Shown piece by piece: positions 1 to 6,560 of a DNA stretch of 11,167 nucleotides (its first letter is position 1; each line of letters starts with the position of its first letter). Both the position numbers and the translations under genes were made by a program. The stretch comes from an uncultured Opitutia bacterium. GTDB taxonomy: Bacteria; Verrucomicrobiota; Verrucomicrobiia; Opitutales; UBA953. The DNA is taken from NCBI GenBank assembly GCA_937874455.1, contig CALNBE010000272.1, positions 1-11,167 of the forward strand, written 5' to 3'. Under the pieces are notes generated by a model. That model had not been told where the DNA came from. It worked only from the letters and a program-made list of their open reading frames with translations, and searched no databases.

Positions 1-2
1 GG

Positions 3-422
3 CGCGGCGGAGGCATCGAGCGGCACGAGCCAGGAAGTGCGGTCGTCGCGGAGGGAATGGGTGTCGGCGGAGGAATTTTTCGCCAGGGCGGCGGCGAGTT
101 TTTCCTTGGCGCTTGGCAGGCGAAGCCAGGCGCGGTTGTCGGTGGCTTGTCCGTTGCCGCAGACGGTCAGGGACTCGCCCGCTTCGAGCAGGTCGAATCC
201 GGTGGCGGAGGAAATTTGTGCGAGCAATCCGGCCAGCGGGGAGTCGGCGGGCAGGCGGGAGCCGGATTCATCCAGCGGCGGGAAGGCTGAGCGACATTGG
301 GCGAGATTGAGCTGGACGGCCCAGGCGGCGTCGGCGGGCAGGGTGTTTTGCTCCGGCGGCGCGGCGCGAAGGAACAGCGGGCAAAGGAAAACGGCCAGGC
401 AGACGGGGAGGAAAATTTTCAT
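3..422 (-). CDS. Secreted hypothetical protein, C-terminus cut by window edge
   Basis: An open minus-strand frame starts at ATG 422-420 and runs off the left edge without a stop, giving 140 visible residues. It begins MKIFLPVCLAVFLCPLFLRA, a good signal peptide with likely cleavage near residue 21, so the product is probably periplasmic or outer-membrane associated. The mature part starts with a segment like 'LPADAAWAVQLNLAQCR', a style I associate with secreted proteins of Verrucomicrobia and Planctomycetes whose N-terminus resembles 'AWV..LD'. I cannot name a family. The start is 15 nt downstream of the stop of the 44-aa membrane gene, so it is probably the last visible gene of the minus-strand operon. 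No Shine-Dalgarno precedes the ATG. The bases just upstream carry the genome's GGAGGAAA word on the opposite strand. Two further copies lie inside the gene, at 207-214 and 407-414. The open frame is certain; the function is unknown. Confidence 0.75.
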   Translation of the reverse strand, partial: MKIFLPVCLAVFLCPLFLRAAPPEQNTLPADAAWAVQLNLAQCRSAFPPLDESGSRLPADSPLAGLLAQISSATGFDLLEAGESLTVCGNGQATDNRAWLRLPSAKEKLAAALAKNSSADTHSLRDDRTSWLVPLDASAA

Positions 423-437
423 GCCGGAGGAAATTTT

Positions 438-572
438 TCAGGAAGCGGAGAGCAAATAGACGGCGGTGTGGATGGCTGCGTAAATGAGAATCGCGGCGAT
501 GATCCAGCGCAGCGGCCAGGGACGGCGGGGGGCGTCGGCGGGTTTTTCGGCGGAGGAAATTTCCTTGGGCAT
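438..572 (-). CDS. Small single-pass membrane protein, 44 aa
   Basis: A 44-residue frame begins at ATG 572-570 and ends at TGA 440-438. The N-terminal 22 residues are polar and basic (MPKEISSAEKPADAPRRPW). They are followed by one clear transmembrane helix at about residues 23-41 (WIIAAILIYAAIHTAVYLL) and a three-residue tail. Basic residues before the helix predict an N-in topology. The ATG is 4 nt after the TGA of the larger membrane-anchored gene upstream, and the next gene starts 15 nt downstream, so it sits inside an operon and is probably translated by coupling. No SD is seen; the nearest GGAGG (594-598) is 21 nt from the ATG. No family is recognised. Its place between a membrane-anchored and a secreted protein fits a small envelope component, but that is inference. 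Confidence 0.65.
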   Translation of the reverse strand: MPKEISSAEKPADAPRRPWPLRWIIAAILIYAAIHTAVYLLSAS

Positions 573-576
573 GGTG

Positions 577-1344
577 TCAGCGGGCGGGGATTTCCTCCGC
601 GGGTTTTGCGTTGGCGGACGGCGGGATTTGGGCCGGATCGGTTTCGCCGGGGAAGAGGACGATGATGTCGTTGATAAAGTCGTCGCCGTAGAGCTGGTCG
701 CGGAGTAGCCAGTTGCGGACGAAGCTGGCGAAGGCGGCGCGGGCTTTGTCTTGGGCGAGGGGGATTTTCTCCGGGGCGCGCATTTCGAGCACGGAGGAAA
801 TGGATTTGAGGACTTTTTCGCGGGCCTCGTCTTTGTTGAAGCGGAGCCAGCCCGCATCGACCCGGATTTCCATGCGGTTGCTGTCGATGCCCACGGGGGT
901 TTGCGCCTCGAGTGCCGGGGCGTGGATGACGCAGCGCCGCCATTTGCCATGCTGTTCGATTTCGGCGCGGATGGGGGAGTCGAGCCGGACGAAGTAGCGG
1001 TAGTGGGCCGGGATGCGGACCTCGCTCTCGGTGGTGCCGACAGAGATGTCGAAATCGGTGTAGGGGACGCGGAGCAATTTGGTGTCGGACTCGCGAATGG
1101 TTTCGAGGGTTTCGAGTTCGGCGAGCAGGAGCACGTCGCCCCTGGTGGCGCGGATGTCGGCGATGGATTGCTGGATGGTGCGGTTGACCGCGCGGGAAAT
1201 TTTGACCTCGGGCAGAGTCTTTTGCACCAGGGAAGAGCAGCCGTGGGAAACGGCGAGAAACGCCACCGTGCCCGCCAGCAGCAGCACTGCGATCCCGATG
1301 GCCCAGCGGGGAACGAGTGGCGAGGTGGCGGGCGGTTTTTCCAT
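577..1344 (-). CDS. Membrane-anchored protein, possibly DUF4230-like
   Basis: The product is 255 aa with one N-terminal transmembrane helix (about residues 13-33, RWAIGIAVLLLAGTVAFLAV) and a long extracytoplasmic part. The segment from about residue 65 to 215 has the general look of DUF4230 proteins. It has a region rich in Leu, Ala and Glu, then 'LLRVPYTDFDISVGTTESEV', a beta-like 'RIPAHYRYFVRL' and a mixed C-terminal helix region ending 'FVRNWLLRDQLYGDDFINDI'. I make that family link from memory of its layout, not from diagnostic residues, so it is tentative. The C-terminus is low complexity and ends AEEIPAR. The gene starts 18 nt after the nitroreductase stop and ends 4 nt before the small membrane gene. 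There is no SD before its ATG. The function is unknown. Confidence 0.8.
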   Translation of the reverse strand: MEKPPATSPLVPRWAIGIAVLLLAGTVAFLAVSHGCSSLVQKTLPEVKISRAVNRTIQQSIADIRATRGDVLLLAELETLETIRESDTKLLRVPYTDFDISVGTTESEVRIPAHYRYFVRLDSPIRAEIEQHGKWRRCVIHAPALEAQTPVGIDSNRMEIRVDAGWLRFNKDEAREKVLKSISSVLEMRAPEKIPLAQDKARAAFASFVRNWLLRDQLYGDDFINDIIVLFPGETDPAQIPPSANAKPAEEIPAR

Positions 1345-1362
1345 GCGGGCGGAGGAAAAAGG

Positions 1363-2022
1363 TTAGATGTGGACGATGATTTCCTCCGCCGGGAAACGGA
1401 TTTTGGGGCGGGCGGCGTATTTGTCCTCGCTGCTCCGGTAGCCCGCGGCGCAGGCCACCAGCGTGGTGTAAGGCGTGCCGGCGAGTCGGAGGATTTCGTC
1501 GTATTTGTCGGTTTGGATGCCGCCGAGGGCGCAGGTGTCGACGCCCAGCAAGGCGGCGGCGGTCATGAACTGGCCGAGGGCGATGAAGACCTGGTGTCCC
1601 TGAATGGTGTTGAGCGTGCCTGCCTCGGCGGTGCGGGCGACGTAGCCCTCCTGCATTTTGCGGAGCCCGTCGAGGGAGGCCGGATCGACCCCGAGTTTTT
1701 CGGCGGTCAGGTTGACGAAGCGGGCGATATGGGCGGCGTCGAGATCCTTGCGCAGCGCGAAGACGACGAGGTGGGAGCAGGTGAGCGGCTGGAGGTTCTT
1801 GAAGGAAACGGCGTGCAGTTGCTCCTTCACGGCGGGATTGGTGACGACGAGGAATTTCCACGGCTGGAGTCCCATGGAGGAAGGCGCGAGCACCAGCGCC
1901 TCTTCGAGCGCGGCCCAGGTGTCGGCGGGAATTTTCTTTGCCGGATCGAATTGTTTGACCGCGTAGCGCCAGTGGAGCGCGGCGAGCAGTTGGGCGGAGG
2001 AAATCGGTTGAGAGTCGGCCAT
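1363..2022 (-). CDS. Nitroreductase-family NAD(P)H flavin oxidoreductase
   Basis: This 219-aa protein has the full length and motifs of the FMN-dependent nitroreductase (NfsB-like) family. These enzymes are cytoplasmic homodimers that use NAD(P)H to reduce nitro compounds, quinones or flavins. Visible marks are the N-terminal FMN-phosphate contact RYAVKQFDP (19-27), the LAPSSMGLQPWKF segment (45-57), the active-site side helices with 'ALGQFMTAAALLGVDTCALG' (148-167), and the C-terminal AAGYRSSEDKYAARPKIRFP (192-211), typical of the NfsB branch. The physiological substrate cannot be read from sequence. ATG 2022 gives the expected N-terminus; no SD precedes it. It lies 48 nt after trmL and 18 nt before the membrane-anchored gene in the same orientation. 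It carries GGAGGAAA-word copies at both ends, read as ISSA near the N-terminus and AEEI near the C-terminus. Confidence 0.93.
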   Translation of the reverse strand: MADSQPISSAQLLAALHWRYAVKQFDPAKKIPADTWAALEEALVLAPSSMGLQPWKFLVVTNPAVKEQLHAVSFKNLQPLTCSHLVVFALRKDLDAAHIARFVNLTAEKLGVDPASLDGLRKMQEGYVARTAEAGTLNTIQGHQVFIALGQFMTAAALLGVDTCALGGIQTDKYDEILRLAGTPYTTLVACAAGYRSSEDKYAARPKIRFPAEEIIVHI

Positions 2023-2070
2023 GGGAAAAACGATGCGCGGCGGCGGGGACGGCTCAAGGCCGTTTTTCCG

Positions 2071-2544
2071 TCAGGCGGCCTGGAACTGGCGGAGCGCCTC
2101 GTAGGCGGCGATCCCGGCGGCGGTGGAGAGGTTGAGGGAGCGCAGCGCGCTGTTGAATTGCGGGATGGTGACGCGGTTTCCTTTGCCGATGGATTGATGG
2201 AGCCAGTCGGGCGCGCCGGAACCCTCGTTGCCGAAGACCAGCCCGTCGCCGGGGGAAAATTGCGCCTGCCAGATGGTTTTTTCCGCCTTGGTGGTGAGGA
2301 GCCAGAGCTGGCCCGGCGGGCGGGCGTCGCTGGCGAGGAAGGCGGCCCAGTCGGCGTGGTGGTGGACGTCGAGGGAGTGCCAGTAGTCCATGCCCGCGCG
2401 CTTGAGTTGGGCGTCGGTGATGCGGAAGCCGAGCGGGTGAATCAGGTGGAGCCGGGCGCGGGTGATGGCGCACATGCGGCCAATGTTGCCGGTGTTTTGC
2501 GGAATCTCCGGTTGATGGAGAATGATGTGGAGCGCGGGGATCAT
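2071..2544 (-). CDS. trmL: tRNA (cytidine/uridine-34-2'-O)-methyltransferase TrmL
   Basis: The 157-aa product matches the minimal SPOUT methyltransferase TrmL (YibK), which 2'-O-methylates the wobble base 34 of tRNA-Leu isoacceptors with SAM. The three family motifs are present: motif 1 HQPEIPQNTGNIGR (10-23), motif 2 LVFGNEGSG (102-110), and motif 3 with IPQFNSALRSLNLS (127-140) plus TAAGIAAYEA, which form the trefoil-knot SAM site. The length equals the family norm with no extra RNA-binding domain. The ATG at 2544-2542 shares a base with the TGA of the upstream 78-aa gene (TGATG), giving translational coupling. It is also the start that aligns with TrmL N-termini (MIPALHIILHQPEIPQNTGN). A longer in-frame extension upstream would overlap the neighbour and is rejected. 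Confidence 0.96.
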   Translation of the reverse strand: MIPALHIILHQPEIPQNTGNIGRMCAITRARLHLIHPLGFRITDAQLKRAGMDYWHSLDVHHHADWAAFLASDARPPGQLWLLTTKAEKTIWQAQFSPGDGLVFGNEGSGAPDWLHQSIGKGNRVTIPQFNSALRSLNLSTAAGIAAYEALRQFQAA

Positions 2545-2780
2545 CAGGACTCGCCTGCGAGGAAGCGGGCGATGGCGTTTTGCAGGGGCATAGGAAAACG
2601 GTGCGCCGGGTGGTTGGCCATGTGGTAGCGCAGCGCGGCGAGTTTGACGGCTTCGGATGCGTCGGAGCGCAGCACGCGGTCGATTTCCTCCCAGCCCTCG
2701 ATGTGTCCGGCGAAAACGAGACGGGCGTAGAGCCGGATGGCGCTTTGCAGGGATTGGGAAGTGGGTTCGGCACTGCTCAT
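2544..2780 (-). CDS. Hypothetical protein, 78 aa, upstream of trmL
   Basis: The frame from ATG 2780-2778 to TGA 2546-2544 encodes 78 residues beginning MSSAEPTSQSLQSAIRLYAR. It is soluble, predicted mostly alpha-helical, with 'GHIEGWEEIDRVLRSDAS' in the middle and a C-terminal 'LQNAIARFLAGES'. No known family is recognised. A longer version from a TTG at 2819 is possible, but its extra residues (MPRAAPFPPCAAV) look non-coding, so the ATG is preferred. Its stop overlaps the trmL start, so the two are surely co-translated. It may be the first gene of the minus-strand operon, since the next gene upstream (C39-like, at 2901) is divergent. No SD is visible before the start. One GGAGGAAA word (2684-2691) is read in the sense direction as WEEID. 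Confidence 0.7.
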   Translation of the reverse strand: MSSAEPTSQSLQSAIRLYARLVFAGHIEGWEEIDRVLRSDASEAVKLAALRYHMANHPAHRFPMPLQNAIARFLAGES

Positions 2781-2900
2781 GACCGCGGCGCATGGTGGAA
2801 AAGGCGCGGCGCGGGGCAAGGTTTAAGGGTGTCTGGCGCTGGCGAAGGAGGCGGGGGAATTGGCCTTGCGAAGGAAAAACGGGAGGGCCAGCCTGCGGGC

Positions 2901-4166
2901 ATGAGAATGAGAATCTGGTTTTGGGTCTTGGCCTGGCTTTGCACGGCGGGATGGGCTGGCGCGGCGGATTTGGGCGAGGCGTTGCGCACGGGGACGATTT
3001 GGCGGGAAAAGGAAGGCCGACGGTTGCTGGCGAACGAGCGCGGCGCGTGGGTGGAAAAGGATGTGCGGTTTCGGATTCCCCAACCCGGGTTTTTGCTCTG
3101 GGGCCTGCCGGCGGGGGAAACGCTGGTGGACTGGAGCGGGGGGGCGGTGACGCAGGTGCGGGTGTCGTTTTACAACCGTGGCGACAACGGAAAAATGGCG
3201 GAGGAAAAATTTGCGAAGCTGGTGGAGCGCGTTGTTGCGACGCTGGACGAGCGGACGGGAGTGCCGGGGGCGCGGGAAAAAGTGCCGGGGCGCCGGGAGG
3301 TGGTGCGGAGCGACCGGCGTTCGTGGAGCACGGAGCGGGCGGATTTCCTTCTCGAATGCAGCGAGAGCAAGGAGGAGGGGCCGGAGTTTGCCCGGCTGAC
3401 GGTGGTGCCTGCGGGCGGGCTGGCGTCGCTGCTGCCCAGCCGGGAAAATGTGGCGCGGAAGGCGCGGCAGGAATACCGGGAGCATGTGGTCCAAACTGCC
3501 GACGGCACAGTGGAAATCAAGGAAGTGCCGATGGAAGACCAAGGGCAGAAAGGCTATTGTGCGGCGGCGGCGGTAGCGCGGTTGCTCCGTTACTACGGCA
3601 ACGAGGCCGTGGACCAGCACCAGGTGGCGCAGCTGGTGCGGGCGGACGCGCAGGCGGGCACGGATTACACGGCGATGATGGATGCGATCGCGGCGGTGCT
3701 GCCGGGGAAATTTCGTTTGAAAGTGAGCTATCTGGAGCAGCTTCGGGCGGCGGACTTGATTGAGGATTACAACAAGAAAGCGCGCCGGCACAAGGCGGAG
3801 AAAATCGAACTCACGGATCCACGGCTGCGGCAGAATTTTTGGGCGATGCTGAAGCCGGAGGTGTTGCTGGATTCGCGGGCGGATCATTCCCAAACGCGCA
3901 AATGGTTGAAGACTGTGCAGCCGTGGATCGACCGCGGGGTGCCGGTGATGTGGGGCGTGACCCTGGGGCTTTATCCAGCGGTGGACGGCGGGAGCATGCA
4001 GCGCACCGCGCAGCCGAGCGGCCATTTACGGTTGATTATTGGATACAATGAAAAAGCGCAGGAGGTGGTTTACACCGATTCCTGGGGCGCCGGGCACGAG
4101 CGGAAGAAAATGCCGCTGCGCGAGGCGGTGGCGATGACCACGTCCTTGGGAGTAATTGCTCCCTGA
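2901..4166 (+). CDS. Secreted protein with C39-like cysteine-peptidase domain
   Basis: The 421-aa product has a signal peptide (MRMRIWFWVLAWLCTAGWAG, cleavage near residue 22) and an unrecognised N-terminal region to about residue 200. A C-terminal papain-like domain of C39-like type follows. The putative catalytic residues fit the fold: Gln214, six residues before Cys220 in DQGQKGYCAAAAVARLLRYYG; His375 in PSGHLRLIIGYN; and Asp393 in VVYTDSWGAG. Secreted C39-like domains cleave peptides in the periplasm or outside the cell. The substrate is unknown, and a non-catalytic role is possible. The start at 2901 (or the ATG at 2907, two codons on) gives the cleanest signal peptide; the open frame continues upstream to 2580 but that part is antisense to trmL and its neighbour. 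It is divergent from the trmL operon and convergent with the coiled-coil gene. Confidence 0.88.
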   Translation: MRMRIWFWVLAWLCTAGWAGAADLGEALRTGTIWREKEGRRLLANERGAWVEKDVRFRIPQPGFLLWGLPAGETLVDWSGGAVTQVRVSFYNRGDNGKMAEEKFAKLVERVVATLDERTGVPGAREKVPGRREVVRSDRRSWSTERADFLLECSESKEEGPEFARLTVVPAGGLASLLPSRENVARKARQEYREHVVQTADGTVEIKEVPMEDQGQKGYCAAAAVARLLRYYGNEAVDQHQVAQLVRADAQAGTDYTAMMDAIAAVLPGKFRLKVSYLEQLRAADLIEDYNKKARRHKAEKIELTDPRLRQNFWAMLKPEVLLDSRADHSQTRKWLKTVQPWIDRGVPVMWGVTLGLYPAVDGGSMQRTAQPSGHLRLIIGYNEKAQEVVYTDSWGAGHERKKMPLREAVAMTTSLGVIAP

Positions 4167-4174
4167 GGTTTTTT
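4144..4174 (+). terminator. Rho-independent terminator of the C39-like gene
   Basis: CCTTGGGAG (4144-4152), the loop TAATTG, then CTCCC-T-GAGG (4159-4168, one bulged T) form a 9-bp stem directly followed by six T (4169-4174). The stem overlaps the last codons and stop of the gene. It lies only 22 bp from the convergent stop of the coiled-coil gene. The bulge makes it a moderate-strength call. Confidence 0.55.
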
Positions 4175-4188
4175 CCTCCGGGGCGGCG

Positions 4189-5454
4189 TCAGGCCTTGGA
4201 AGATTTTTTTCCCTTGGCCGCGGAGGAAACAGGGGGCGTACCTGTTGGCGCGGGGGGGATTTCCAGCCAGCCGGTGTAGGCACCCTCCCCGGTCATGCGG
4301 ATTTGCTCCGAGGTGGAGAGCAGGGAGTCGTTGATCCGCCAGAAACTGACGGGTTTCTGGTGGTGGGTGGAATGGGTGTAGGCGGCGATGTGCGCCTCGT
4401 TTTCCGCGAGTAGGACGATGGCGGTGCCGTTGAGCGGGGCGGTGTCCATGCCGTGCACCAGCAGAGTCCCGGCCTTTTGTTCGTCGAGAAAGGCGATGCG
4501 CTCGGATTGGAAGGTGATGGTTTCCTGCTGGGAGGTGACGGTTTCCTGCAGTTGGGAGACGGTTTCCTGGAGGGAGTGGATTTTTTCCTGGAGCCCTTCC
4601 TGGGAGCTGGCGTTTTTTTGCTGGGTGCGCAGGGATTCCTGGCTGGCGCGCAGGGATTCCTGTAGCGCGGCAATGGCGGCGGTTTGTTGGGCGATTTTTT
4701 CCGCCTGGGCGTCGAGGGTCTTGCGGGTTTTTTCCAGCGTGCCATCCGGGGCCTGTTGGGCGCGGAGGGATTTTTGGAGGGACTCGATGGTGGCGGATTG
4801 CTCGGCAATGGTGGCTTTCTGCCGGGCCAGCAGGGATTCCTTTTCGGAAGAAGTTTGGCGGGCGCATTGGAGGGTTTCCTCCAAGGAGGCGAGGGTGACG
4901 CGCTGCTCGGTCAGGGCATTTTTTTGGCGCGAAATGGTGTCCTCCTGCTCGACAATGGTGCGCCGGGCCTGTTGCAAGGCGTCTTGGGGGAGTTGCTGGG
5001 CGTGCAAGGTTTCCTGCAAGGAAGTGATGAGGGATTTTTGCTCGGCGATGGTCGCCAGATGCTGGTCGATTTGGATTTCCTTTGCGGCGAGGACTTGGGC
5101 ATGCGCCTGATTGTTTTCCTGCGCCACGGCCTGCTCCTGCAAGGCTTGATGAAGGGCGTCAATGGAGGCTTGCAGCTCCGCGATGGTGGCGGCCTGCTGG
5201 GCGATGGTGCCGTCTTGATCCGCGATGGTTTGCTGCAAGCGCAGGGAGGTGTCGGTCTCTGCTTGCCGGGCTTGCAGGGCATCCTGCAGCGCGGTGATGG
5301 TGGTCTCCTGCTCAGTGATGGCGGCGGCCTGCTGGGAAATGGTGGATTCGCGGGCGGCAATGATTTGTTGCGCGTCCTGCAAGTTGGCGTCGGCTCTGGC
5401 GAGATAATCGGGCGGGACCAAGGCAACCAATGGCTTTTCGATCAGGTTTTCCAT
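4189..5454 (-). CDS. Gln-rich repeat-built coiled-coil protein with C-terminal domain
   Basis: The product is 421 aa with no signal peptide and no membrane segment, so it is probably cytoplasmic. Residues 20-326 form an almost uninterrupted coiled coil built from about seven degenerate units of 35-47 residues. The unit consensus is roughly 'TIAEQ..TIAQQ.A.I..LQ.SL.AQQ'; examples are TIADQDGTIAQQAATIAELQ (76-95) and TIAEQSATIESLQKSLRAQQ (215-234). Residues 328-400 are a compact, non-repetitive domain ('GTLLVHGMDTAPLNGTAIVL', then 'HHQKPVSFWRINDSLLSTSE'). The tail 401-421 is Pro/Ser-rich and ends in lysines. I recognise no family; generic 'chromosome segregation ATPase' labels would be misleading because no Walker motifs exist. 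It stands alone, convergent with the C39-like gene, with a long AT-rich upstream region. No SD precedes ATG 5454. A filament or scaffold role is inference. Confidence 0.88.
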   Translation of the reverse strand: MENLIEKPLVALVPPDYLARADANLQDAQQIIAARESTISQQAAAITEQETTITALQDALQARQAETDTSLRLQQTIADQDGTIAQQAATIAELQASIDALHQALQEQAVAQENNQAHAQVLAAKEIQIDQHLATIAEQKSLITSLQETLHAQQLPQDALQQARRTIVEQEDTISRQKNALTEQRVTLASLEETLQCARQTSSEKESLLARQKATIAEQSATIESLQKSLRAQQAPDGTLEKTRKTLDAQAEKIAQQTAAIAALQESLRASQESLRTQQKNASSQEGLQEKIHSLQETVSQLQETVTSQQETITFQSERIAFLDEQKAGTLLVHGMDTAPLNGTAIVLLAENEAHIAAYTHSTHHQKPVSFWRINDSLLSTSEQIRMTGEGAYTGWLEIPPAPTGTPPVSSAAKGKKSSKA

Positions 5455-5523
5455 GATGACTACTTATAAAATGATGAGTGATGTGTTTTTATGATAAATA
5501 TGCAGTGTTTGATAGAGATGTCT

Positions 5524-5552
5524 ATTAATAAAAAAGATTTTTAAAATAGCAA
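5524..5552 (-). promoter_or_regulatory. Candidate sigma70 promoter for the coiled-coil gene
   Basis: On the minus strand, TTGCTA (5552-5547) is followed after 17 bp by ATTAAT (5529-5524). Each box matches the consensus at four of six positions, and the spacer is T-rich. Transcription would begin about 60 nt before the ATG at 5454. It lies in the only strongly AT-rich stretch of the window, where chance matches are frequent, so the call is weak. Confidence 0.3.
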
Positions 5553-5745
5553 AAGCGGGATCGGGTGTGTTTTGTATGTATTTGAATGATATGGCTTAGG
5601 GTGCTTTATAGAGAGGGCGGGGTGCTTGTCTGGGCAGGTGCCGGCAATGGCTGCGAAAGCCTTTAGAGCATATTAAATGAAAATATGGCTATTCGTGGGC
5701 GGTTAATCCCAAGGTGCATATGTGAGGACAATTACAGTAATTTGG

Positions 5746-5816
5746 CTCCCCGTGACGCTGGCCCAGCCTGCGGGGCGACGACCAAGAATGCTGCGCGCGT
5801 CGCTCAGCTTGGGGAG
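5746..5816. ncRNA. Candidate structured RNA or structured dispersed repeat
   Basis: CTCCCC (5746-5751) can pair with GGGGAG (5811-5816), enclosing nested complementary pieces. These are a CCCCG...CGGGG hairpin with an inner GCTG-GCC-CAGC stem (about 5748-5775), GCGACG...CGTCGC, and CCAAG...CTTGG with internal CTG...CAG. Not all stems can form together, so more than one fold is possible. The element lies between two minus-strand genes, downstream of the LysE-type exporter. It could be a small RNA, a 3' UTR structure, or a copy of a dispersed stem-loop repeat. No known RNA family was recognised (not tmRNA, SRP RNA or RNase P by visible motifs). Confidence 0.3.
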
Positions 5817-5875
5817 TGTTTCATTCAAACTTTCTCGGCCTTCGGGGCGCAGATCTCCACGGTGCGGCGTGCTGC

Positions 5876-6502
5876 TTAACGGCTGAACAGTAGGTGGCAG
5901 GCGAGGAGGAGAAACACGATTCCGGCGACGCGGTGGAGGCCGGTTTGGGCGCGGGGGGATTTTTTGAGCCAGACACCGATACGATCCGCGCCCCAAGCGG
6001 CGAAGGAGAAAACGGGCAGGGCGGCCAGCATGAAAAGCAATCCCAGCAGGAGGATTTGCGCTGGCATGGAGCCCCGCGAAGGGCGGGTGAATTGCGGGAG
6101 GAAGGCGAGGAAAAACAGCGCGACCTTGGGGTTCGTGACATTCATGAGGATGCCGCGGAGGTAGAGGGTGTGGGGGCGGGGCGGGATGTTTTCCTCCGCG
6201 TCCAGGGAAAGCGGGCCGGCGTGAAAGGCCTGCCAGGAGAGGTAGGAGAGGTAGCCGGCGCCGACAATTTTTAGGGCGGCAAAGGCAAACGGGGAGGAGT
6301 GAAGCAGCGTGGCCACGCCGAGCGCCACGGCGCAGATGTGCACCAGTAATCCGGTGAAGAGTCCCAGCATGATTAGCAGGCCTGCCTTGCAGCCGTGGAG
6401 GGCGGACTGGGTGAGAACGAAAATATTGTCGGGTCCCGGCGCAATAGACAGCGCGAAGGACGCCGCGAGGAAGGGGAGGATGGCGGCGGCGGAAGGGAGC
6501 AT
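5876..6502 (-). CDS. LysE/RhtB-family amino-acid exporter
   Basis: The 208-aa polytopic membrane protein has the length and motifs of the LysE/RhtB (LysE translocator) family. These inner-membrane carriers export amino acids or their derivatives by proton exchange. The family signature near the first helix is APGPDNIFVLTQSALHGCKAG (residues 21-41). The second conserved piece, NPKVALFFLAFLPQF (124-138), sits at the fourth helix. About six hydrophobic segments are visible (near 4-30, 42-67, 71-92, 120-137, 147-171, 190-206). The substrate cannot be told. ATG 6502 gives the usual N-terminus with helix 1 starting at once. There is no SD. Only 28 nt separate the start from the terminator-like hairpin of the upstream thioredoxin-fold gene, so its promoter must overlap that hairpin or it is reached by read-through. 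Confidence 0.93.
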   Translation of the reverse strand: MLPSAAAILPFLAASFALSIAPGPDNIFVLTQSALHGCKAGLLIMLGLFTGLLVHICAVALGVATLLHSSPFAFAALKIVGAGYLSYLSWQAFHAGPLSLDAEENIPPRPHTLYLRGILMNVTNPKVALFFLAFLPQFTRPSRGSMPAQILLLGLLFMLAALPVFSFAAWGADRIGVWLKKSPRAQTGLHRVAGIVFLLLACHLLFSR

Positions 6503-6520
6503 TGGAGAATTGCCGGCGTC

Positions 6521-6560
6521 GCAAAGGAAACGGGGCGAAACGGTGAACCGTTTCGCCCCG
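6521..6560 (-). terminator. Hairpin terminator after the thioredoxin-fold gene
   Basis: CGGGGCGAAACGG (6531-6543) and CCGTTTCGCCCCG (6548-6560) form a perfect 13-bp stem with a 4-nt loop. On the minus strand the stem is followed by TTTCCTTTGC, a weak U-tract. It lies 18 nt after the stop of the thioredoxin-fold gene at 6579. The weak U-tract could allow partial read-through into the exporter gene 28 nt further on. Confidence 0.7.

Larger units (their letters stand above)
5455..5875. other. 421-bp intergenic region: AT-rich half plus foldable half
   Basis: No convincing gene lies here. The first ~250 bp (5455-5705) are AT-rich, unlike all other sequence in the window, and hold the candidate promoter of the coiled-coil gene. 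A small hairpin, GGCT-GCGAA-AGCC, lies at about 5649-5661. A 13-bp perfect palindrome AATTACAGTAATT sits at 5730-5742. From 5746 the sequence is GC-rich again and full of complementary segments (see the structured element at 5746-5816). A plus-strand frame at 5685-5879 (64 codons) has no family resemblance or SD and is not called. The region separates two minus-strand genes, so it holds the coiled-coil promoter on one side and the tail of the exporter transcript on the other. Confidence 0.6.

Noticed and set aside
419..1861. A 480-codon minus-strand open frame
   Set aside because: It runs out of frame through three better genes, is Arg/Pro-rich and has no domain; a GC-driven shadow.
751..2628. 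A 625-codon plus-strand open frame rich in Gly, Glu and Asp
   Set aside because: It is exactly antisense to the DUF4230-like, nitroreductase and trmL genes, which have clear motifs. High GC removes stop codons from the opposite frame.
2580..2900. Upstream extension of the C39-like gene
   Set aside because: The part before 2901 is antisense to the 78-aa gene and would put the signal peptide in the middle of the protein.
4684..5469. A 261-codon plus-strand frame with repeated Leu/Gly segments
   Set aside because: It is antisense to the coiled-coil gene; its apparent repeats are the mirror of the coiled-coil repeats.
5685..5879. A 64-codon plus-strand frame in the intergenic region
   Set aside because: It covers the foldable element, has no SD, no family and no typical coding composition; a structured or repeat sequence explains it better.
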